Shown: positions 58,901 to 64,000 of the stretch, piece by piece
Position numbering within the stretch: position 1 is the stretch's first letter
How the letters are laid out: each line of letters starts with the position of its first letter
Source of the DNA: Mesostigma viride
Taxonomy: Eukaryota > Streptophyta > Mesostigmatophyceae > Mesostigmatales > Mesostigmataceae
DNA length: 64,000 bases
Direction of reading: 5' to 3'
Assembly: GCA_009746045.1 (NCBI GenBank)
Contig: RPFO01002108.1
Location: 16,001-80,000 of the forward strand
Notes under the pieces: model-generated
Database searches by the model: none
The model's input: the letters and a program-made list of their open reading frames with translations, nothing else
Told to the model about the DNA's origin: nothing
Translations under genes and position numbers: made by a program

Positions 58901-61900
58901 TTGTCCGTTCCAGTACCAACCCAATAACGACCAGAAACGAAGCATGGCCCCCCTAGCAACCCCCCTCCCACACACAGCTCCTTGTCCTGCACTGGTTCAG
59001 GTGTTAGACAAGCAGCTCCTTCACACAGCTCCTGGTCCTGCACTCGTCAAGGTGTTAGACAAGCAGCTCCTTCACACAGCTCCTTGTCCTGCACTCGTTA
59101 AGATGTTAGACAAGCAGCTCCTTCACACAGCTCCTTGTCCTGCACTCGTGAAGGTGTTAGACAAGCAGCTCCTTCACACAGCTCCTTGTCCTGCACTCGT
59201 GAAGGTGTTAGACAAGCAGCTCCTTCACACGGCTCCTTGTCCTGCACTCGTGAAGGTGTTAGACAAGCAGCTCCTTCACACAGCTCCTTGTCCTGCACTC
59301 GTGAAGGTGTTAGACAAGCAGCTCCTTCACACAGCTCCTTATCATACACTCGTTAGGGTGTTAGACAAGCAGCCCCTTCACTCACAGCTCGTTCTCCTGC
59401 GCCAGCACCGCCTTGCTCTGGTCATGCTCCTCCAGGCGGCGAGAGACACCCTGCAGGGGTCAAGGGAGGGTGGGGGTGGGTGGGTGGGTGGGGAAGGGAG
59501 CCCACCAGGTTGCGGAAATTCTTAGACATGTCTTTAAAGGGTCAATTTGGACTCGTTGCAAGCTGACTAACAAAAGAAATTTGGATAGGATGAGCTAGGC
59601 AGAAGAAACCCTTCCAACAGTTATTGGTTACCATACATGGTTGTCTCCTTGATACATGTCCCCACGGACCCGTGCCTCCTAACCGCAATGGCTTTAACAA
59701 TCCCAACAGCCAACCAGCATCAACTGGATTTAGGGTTTTACCCCCTACGAATCGAATTCCTGAACATCCGTACTCAGGTGATGCTGTGTAATTGGGCGAC
59801 CATCCTCAACCCACATCGCCCGCCTCCCCTCTAAGGCCACTGCACACATCCACCCACGACCCCAACAAGGCTTGACTTGGCACGACCACCCACGTCCATG
59901 GTCAAAAGTAATCTACTCACACCTATGGCTATAGCACATCCACTCACGGCAACAGCCATGCTACAAACATCCGCTCACATCAACGGGCACACAAGAGCCA
60001 TCCATCCCCGGCCACGACCACACCATCAACACACAATCCACCCTCACTGCCACTACAAATTCTTCAATGTCACTACAGTCACTACAGACTCTTCAACTCA
60101 CGTCCACCGTCTCCTGGAACTGTCGCCGCCGCTCCTTCTCGAGCTCCACGTTGCGCTGGCTCAGCTCCTGGTTGGCCCAACCGTGTGTTTGTGTGGTGAT
60201 GGCGTGTGGTTGCGTGGTGGTGGCGGTTCCGGGGGGGCGCCGAGGCATTCAAGAAGGGAATTCAATTGTTTGTGCTGGCTCAGCTCCTGGCATGACACAC
60301 AACACCATATGAGGGTCACCAAAAATAGAAATCATTAATATATTTCGCTGGCTGAACTCCCGATGAGCAAAAACAGGCAGGGGGAGGTGGCGGTGGTGGT
60401 GGAGACGGGGCGGGGCGGAACGGGGGGGCAATATGTAAAGATATCTAATCATTGCAATGGCTCAGCTCCTAGCAAGGAATTACGGAAGTGGTACACAACG
60501 AGATCAACTGGACATGCTGCGCTCAACTCCTAACGATCCAAGCCCAAAACTTTCAACTTGTGCACTTATCCACCATTGAAGCCCACCCCCTAAGCATCAC
60601 GTTCTTGTTCTCATTTCCATTCCCTCCCCCCCCCCCCCGCGCGATCATCACCCTGTTCTTCTTCTCCTCCTTCTGAACCCACACTCCTATCTTCCTAGCC
60701 CCCCTTACACACACCGCAACCCCTTCAGCGCCCCCTCCCCACCCTCACCATCATGTTCTTGTTCTCCTTCTGCAGCCACACCCTGACACCCAACCCTTAC
60801 ATTCGTACCTTACTAACCCCCATTCTATACACATAGCCCACTCACCATCACGTTCTTGTTCTCCTTTTGCAGCTCGCGGCACAGCGTCTCAAGCTTGCCC
60901 TTGATGGCCTGCGTCTTGCTCAGGTCGCTCAACACTGGCACGTGGCCCGCAGCATGATGGCAACGAGAGGGGGCATGGCTCACAGCATGAGGGTCATTGG
61001 AGGGTAGATAGGAGGAGGCAACGTTCAGGAATCATGGCATATTTATATATGTACTGGCCGGACAACTTATGAACTGAAGAAAACACACTTCAACACAATT
61101 ACCTGTTAAATGTTACGTACATTACACACGGTGCAAAGACAACGTCCGAGGAGACGACGAACAAAGAGCACCGCGCAAGGGCAAGGGCAGGATGGGCAAC
61201 AACTAAACCATAAATAGATAGATACTAGTAAATCAAATATTAATAATATAAAATAATACAGGGCAGAATGGGCATCATCTAAAGCCATCCTTGTCCCCGA
61301 AGACCCATCCAGCCAGTCCAACATGTCCACAATCCCAGGGGCTTTCCTCGCTAAGCCTTAGTCCGTGCCACCAGTTGGCTCCTCCTCCTCCATTCCCGCT
61401 CAAGTGCACATCAACCCACCCATACCAAGTGTTGCTTCCATCTGTACCCTTTGTCCATTCCACCACCCCTGTCCTTAGCCCATGCACCCACCCCTATGCT
61501 TGCGATATAACAGGAGGCCAACCGCTTCACACAGTCATCCTGCGACGCTGTCATGGCCCACCCACCCATCCACCCACCCCCCATCCACCCACCCCCCATC
61601 CACCCACCCCCCATCCACCCACCCCCCATCCACCCACCCCCCATCCACCCACCACCCACCCACCCACCCACCCCCCATCCACCCACTCCTGTCCTCTGCC
61701 TCTTTCAACCAACCAACCACCCCATCGGCCCACCCCACCCACCCATGTCCTTCTCCTTCTGCAGCTGGTCCGCGCGCCGGTTGGCCTTGGCCAGCTCCTT
61801 CTCCATCGCGTGAAGCTTCTCCGCCTGTGGGGTGCATGGCAGAAGGGGGAATGGGAGATGTAGAGAGGTATGTAACAAAGAGGTGAGGGATAGCCTACGG

Positions 61901-63517
61901 CCAACTCCTCCACACATACACAAAAAAGAAATTCAAGGTTTTTTCCTTTTCTATTTTTTTAAGATTTCTCCGCCTGTGGGGCGGATGGAATAGGAATAGA
62001 TAGGGCAAGGGATTGCAAGGAAGGACTGAAGGGAGAGAGGCGAGATGGAGTAGAAAAACAGCTCGGTGCGACGTGGAAAAACAAGCTCCTTTGAAGGGGG
62101 TTGTGGGGGAAGGGTTAATTATGGGAAGGGCTGAACAATGGGCGATTGCAGGGTAGATGGTTAGTGATGGGAAAGGTCTAGATGGGATGGCAAGGGACTG
62201 GTGGGAAGCATGGCTAGGTGAGCAATTACAGGAAAAGCGTGAAAGGGCTAGATGGGTAGCAACGAGTTCGTGGAGTAGCCATTACCGAGTCAGGGGAAAG
62301 CCACAGGAGAGTATGACACCAGGTGGACAAATAGAGCAGCATGACGTGGCAGCTGGCAACACAGGCACGACGATCAAGGCAGCAGAAAATATTCGTGGCG
62401 GTAGATTGTAGGGTTATCTTTCCTATTTCGTGAGTTCCTATTGGACACAATACTGAAAGGTGTTGCCATAACTTTCAGAATCCGATACAGCACGCCTCTC
62501 GGCGAACATAGTACCATTAACGTCCATGAGAGGTGATGTCATAAGCATTGAATAACATGTAGTGTCTCATTTACATGCTGAGCCAAGCATCATGTGCCGA
62601 AGGCCAGGATATGCTTGCTACCAAACTGTACCAGGGTACCTGCTCTCCGGACACACACATCAGTCGTCCCAGACATTTGTAGTAAGCTGTATCCACACTC
62701 GGTTCTCACTTCTTTCTAGCCTTAATAAGCAGTGTCTGCGCCAGTGGGCTGGGTAGACCTTCAGGTGATGCGAAGCGACTCATATTAAAGGGAGTCTGCA
62801 TGGCAAGTTCTTGTTGCTGCGTAGCACTGTTTGCCGGATCCTTTTCTGTAATATAACTTTGGAATGGCGCACTCTCTCTATATATGAATATTAATGCAGC
62901 TTGGATAAACTGTAAACGTTATGCCATGATCCAACCAGAGGCGTCACGGGCGACAACCATATACATCGTGGTGGAGCGTGCCATTGGGCGTCGAATATGA
63001 TTATGTGAAAAAGTGAACGAGTTTGAATTGTTGCGCACCTGGGTGAACAGTTTGTCTTGAAGCGACTTGATCTTCTCTTCAGGATCCTTGGCGTGCTTGC
63101 TGTCGCCCGCTCCCCTCTTACTGGCTTTGCCTGTCCGTTGCGACGCGGGAAACGCCAAACGTTGACGTTGGCTACGTCGCCATGTCAGTCAGCTATCAAT
63201 TAAGCAAAGTTGCGCGGGAAAATATACGCCTTTTACAAGCCCACAGAAATATATAATTTTGTAGTAAGGGGAAGAATGCATGGAATAGGAATGCCGAAAA
63301 AGTGCAACGCAATGCTAGGTAAAAAGCGCCAGCACCGTTCTACAAGTCTTTGCAAGTGCTTACGAAGTGAGTCGGCGACGGCAGTGCTCTTCTCCGGAAG
63401 CCCGTCATCAGAGGAAGGCGACGAAGATCCCTCGGGCTGTGCCCTAGAGCAGCTGTCAGTAGCTGGCGCGTTAAGAGCGCAAATGTCAGACTCGGCGACG
63501 CAAGCCATGTTGGTCAT
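52350..63517 (-). CDS. TXLN: Taxilin-family coiled-coil protein, 12 exons
   Basis: Exons, minus strand: 63517-63364, 63130-63039, 61824-61743, 60934-60846, 60167-60102, 59450-59386, 58330-58264, 57487-57404, 55990-55892, 55009-54953, 53938-53843, 52832-52350. The phases agree and the total is 1434 nt (477 residues). Taxilin signatures occur in the right order: KGKLETLCRELQKENK (~121-136), LREKVKKVLEQITLRDEYV (~184-202), LRQQLESYAGKFESFQ (~251-266), TTLAKSNEVFTMYKSQME (267-284), MTKSITKLKKEN (286-297) and KKSLEALCRSLRAQL (~331-345). Nearly the whole of residues 60-345 is a predicted long helix. Residues 1-60 are Ser/Glu-rich; 346-477 form an acidic, Pro/Ser/Thr-rich tail. Animal taxilins bind syntaxins and act in membrane traffic; the algal role is inference. 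The start follows an in-frame stop 18 nt upstream. Confidence 0.93.
52856..52900. repeat. (AAGT)n microsatellite
   Basis: About ten AAGT units lie 25 bp upstream of the exon 12 acceptor of the taxilin gene (minus strand reads ACTT repeats), where a branch point or pyrimidine tract is expected. Confidence 0.9.
53105..53196. repeat. (GTGC/GTGT)n microsatellite
   Basis: Alternating GTGC and GTGT units in intron 11 of the taxilin gene. A C-homopolymer of about 20 nt follows at 53514-53537. Confidence 0.9.
54019..54510 (-). repeat. Four echoes of the acceptor and 5' end of taxilin exon 11
   Basis: The real junction on the plus strand reads AGCTTGGTGATGCTCTTGG then TCAT|CTGGGG (53916-53944). Copies: 54019-54057 (AATGCTCTTGGTCATTTGGGG), 54126-54175 (GTGATGCTCTTGGTCATATG), 54368-54410 (TTGGTGATGCTCTTGGTCAG then CTGGCGGGG) and 54478-54510 (AGCTTGGTGACATTCTTGG). 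The third keeps a CTGGCGGGG context, that is a CAG acceptor on the minus strand. They spread over 0.5 kb of intron 10. Confidence 0.75.
55651..55860 (-). repeat. Echoes of the 3' end and donor of taxilin exon 9, ~123-bp period
   Basis: Copies of the exon end lie at 55651-55695 and 55765-55815; the true exon end is 55892-55935. The middle copy keeps TTGTACCTGGAA, the same donor context as the real exon (GTTGTACCTGGAA). The linking sequence ACCCCTTTAGCAAGGCTCCCC is also repeated (55723 and 55846), so the unit is a tandem duplication that includes exon and intron. Confidence 0.8.
56605..56830 (-). mobile_element. LINE 3' UTR and tail fragment (minus strand) in taxilin intron 8
   Basis: Read on the minus strand: CGGATCGTCTATCGTGTCCG, GGCATGAAGGAGAAAGGG, TTGTGCACATACAGGGGTT, the stem-loop with loop CAAC, then (TTAA)n. 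It matches 47226-47352 and the 44720-44790 stretch. Confidence 0.7.
57321..57366 (-). repeat. Echo of the 3' end of taxilin exon 8
   Basis: GGCCTCCATGCTCTCAGACA then CCTCCCCCTCGTG copies the exon text GGCCTCCAGGCTCTTGGACA then CCTCCACCTCATG at 57408-57441, 80 bp away. A poly-G run (57288-57301) and an earlier, weaker copy (57105-57125) lie further into the intron. Confidence 0.65.
57824..57872 (+). repeat. Dispersed ~40-nt repeat copy
   Basis: GAGACAACCAGCGCAGGCCA followed by GAAATCTGGAGAATCCGGACC; relatives at 41430-41477 and 7648-7690. Confidence 0.6.
58973..59385 (-). repeat. 51-bp tandem array derived from the donor end of taxilin exon 6
   Basis: Eight units begin at about 51-bp steps (AGCTCC at 58976, 59027, 59078, 59129, 59180, 59231, 59282, 59333), then comes the real exon end at 59386. 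On the minus strand each unit reads TGCAG|GACAAGGAGCT|GTGTGAAGG, against the exon's CGCAG|GAGAACGAGCT|GTGAGTGAAGG. The array therefore repeats a possible acceptor, an 11-nt exon-like core and a possible donor. Confidence 0.8.
60270..60535 (-). repeat. Four echoes of the acceptor and 5' end of taxilin exon 5
   Basis: The true junction, plus strand, is GCGCTGGCTCAGCTC|CTGG (60153-60171). Copies: 60274-60290 (TGCTGGCTCAGCTCCTGG), 60344-60362 (CGCTGGCTGAACTCCCG), 60457-60472 (ATGGCTCAGCTCCTAG) and 60517-60532 (TGCGCTCAACTCCTAA). The first keeps the CAG acceptor. Confidence 0.7.
60595..60776 (-). repeat. Echoes of the 3' end of taxilin exon 4
   Basis: The true end reads CTCACCATCACGTTCTTGTT then CTCCTTTTGCAG (60841-60872). 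Copies: 60595-60622 (GCATCACGTTCTTGTTCTC), 60650-60675 (decayed) and 60743-60775 (CTCACCATCATGTTCTTGTT then CTCCTTCTGCAG). The last retains both a GT donor and an AG acceptor around a 21-nt core. Confidence 0.75.
61555..61690. repeat. CCCACCCATC-type minisatellite
   Basis: C-rich 13-bp-like units (CCACCCACCCCCCAT) recur about ten times some 50-180 bp downstream of the exon 3 donor (minus strand). The donor itself reads GTGGGTGGGG, so the array may have grown from the donor sequence. Confidence 0.85.
61964..61990 (-). repeat. Echo of the acceptor of taxilin exon 3
   Basis: TTCTCCGCCTGTGGGGCGGA copies the real TTCTCCGCCTGTGGGGTGCA at 61817-61836, including the CAG acceptor (CTG on this strand), 147 bp upstream in the transcript. 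Confidence 0.65.
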
Positions 63518-63960
63518 CTGCGGGGCTCGATCCTAATTTACTCGGGGCAAAAACTAGAAATGTAACGACGTCCAAAACGACAGGTTCTCGACAACGCAAA
63601 CCCCCGCTCAAATCTCATCCACCTAGTGCAAACGCCTGCCTGTCTCCTAGGTTGCCAAGGATTGCGCTAGTAAATTACAGATTACGGCCTCAGCAGCGTT
63701 GGTTTGCTGGATTTTCGTTCAAGGCGTCATGGCGGGAAACCAGAAATGAAGCTGTGGCACGCCTCGGGCAGACGGGCACAGCCCTACACACAGAGCCCAG
63801 ACGACAGCAGGCTCTGGGGCTTACGGTGCCAGTAGTAGCCAGTAGTCATTGTACTAACCAGAACGGCCCACCGGGGCGTTGTTGTTGTTGTTGTTGTCGC
63901 CCACGCCGCACATCATCGTGCGACATTGTGCGTGCCTGCGAGTTCCGAACTCAGGCGGCG

Positions 63961-64000
<40 letters not shown>
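63518..64000. other. 5' flank of the taxilin gene with (TTG)n runs
   Basis: Promoter and 5' UTR of the minus-strand gene must lie here or beyond the edge. (TTG)n microsatellites are at 63876-63897 and 63959-64000. No other coding region is recognised. Confidence 0.45.

Noticed and set aside
58842-59525. 227-codon plus-strand repeat protein
   Set aside because: It runs through the 51-bp (17-codon) array, which is intronic and derived from the donor end of taxilin exon 6 on the minus strand.
61411-61913. Gly/Trp and Pro/His ORFs
   Set aside because: They come from the CCCACCCATC minisatellite in taxilin intron 3.
14869-63517. One single coiled-coil gene spanning both minus-strand exon groups
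   Set aside because: The NT-C2 gene has its own start (28352) and stop (14869), and the taxilin exons have their own start (63517) and stop (52350); two complete proteins result.

Overview
This is a eukaryotic nuclear window. The genes are broken into many short, GC-rich exons (36-600 nt) with GT-AG introns of about 0.1-3.2 kb. Repeats, microsatellites and decayed retrotransposons fill the rest. There is no operon structure and I saw no convincing tRNA or rRNA gene. Base composition, intron density and repeat types suggest a microalga, with a green alga of prasinophyte type as my best guess; the sequence alone does not prove the lineage.

Three protein-coding genes could be assembled exon by exon, with all splice phases consistent. 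(1) 28352-14869, minus: a 14-exon gene for a 675-residue protein with an N-terminal C2 domain of the EEIG1/EHBP1 (NT-C2) type followed by a long coiled coil. (2) 29429-42482, plus: a 12-exon ribose-phosphate pyrophosphokinase (PRPP synthetase) with an unusually long N-terminal extension that contains a hydrophobic segment. It is divergent from gene 1, about 1.1 kb away. (3) 63517-52350, minus: a 12-exon taxilin-family coiled-coil protein of 477 residues.

Layout: 1-3401 is the right part of an LTR-retroelement-like unit with one long Pro/Ser/Ala-rich ORF and a candidate 3' LTR. 5757-12828 is a nest of non-LTR retrotransposon (LINE) remnants, a SINE with target-site duplications, and a terminal-inverted-repeat unit holding a decayed LINE ORF1. 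14869-42482 holds genes 1 and 2. 43800-48068 is a second cluster of LINE and SINE remnants. 49711-51841 is a broken tandem array of two repeat blocks. 52350-63517 is gene 3.

The most unusual signal is shared by all three genes. Many exon-intron junctions have one to eight degraded local copies ('echoes') in the adjoining intron. Each carries a piece of exon end plus the splice site, usually 35-200 bp apart. Some form regular arrays (51-bp units beside taxilin exon 6, 35-bp units beside PRPP synthetase exon 2), and one is an in-frame 21-nt mini-exon copy with usable splice sites. A second clear result is a SINE family whose last ~40 nt match the 3' tail of the resident LINE family, including a CTCC-CAAC-GGAG stem-loop.
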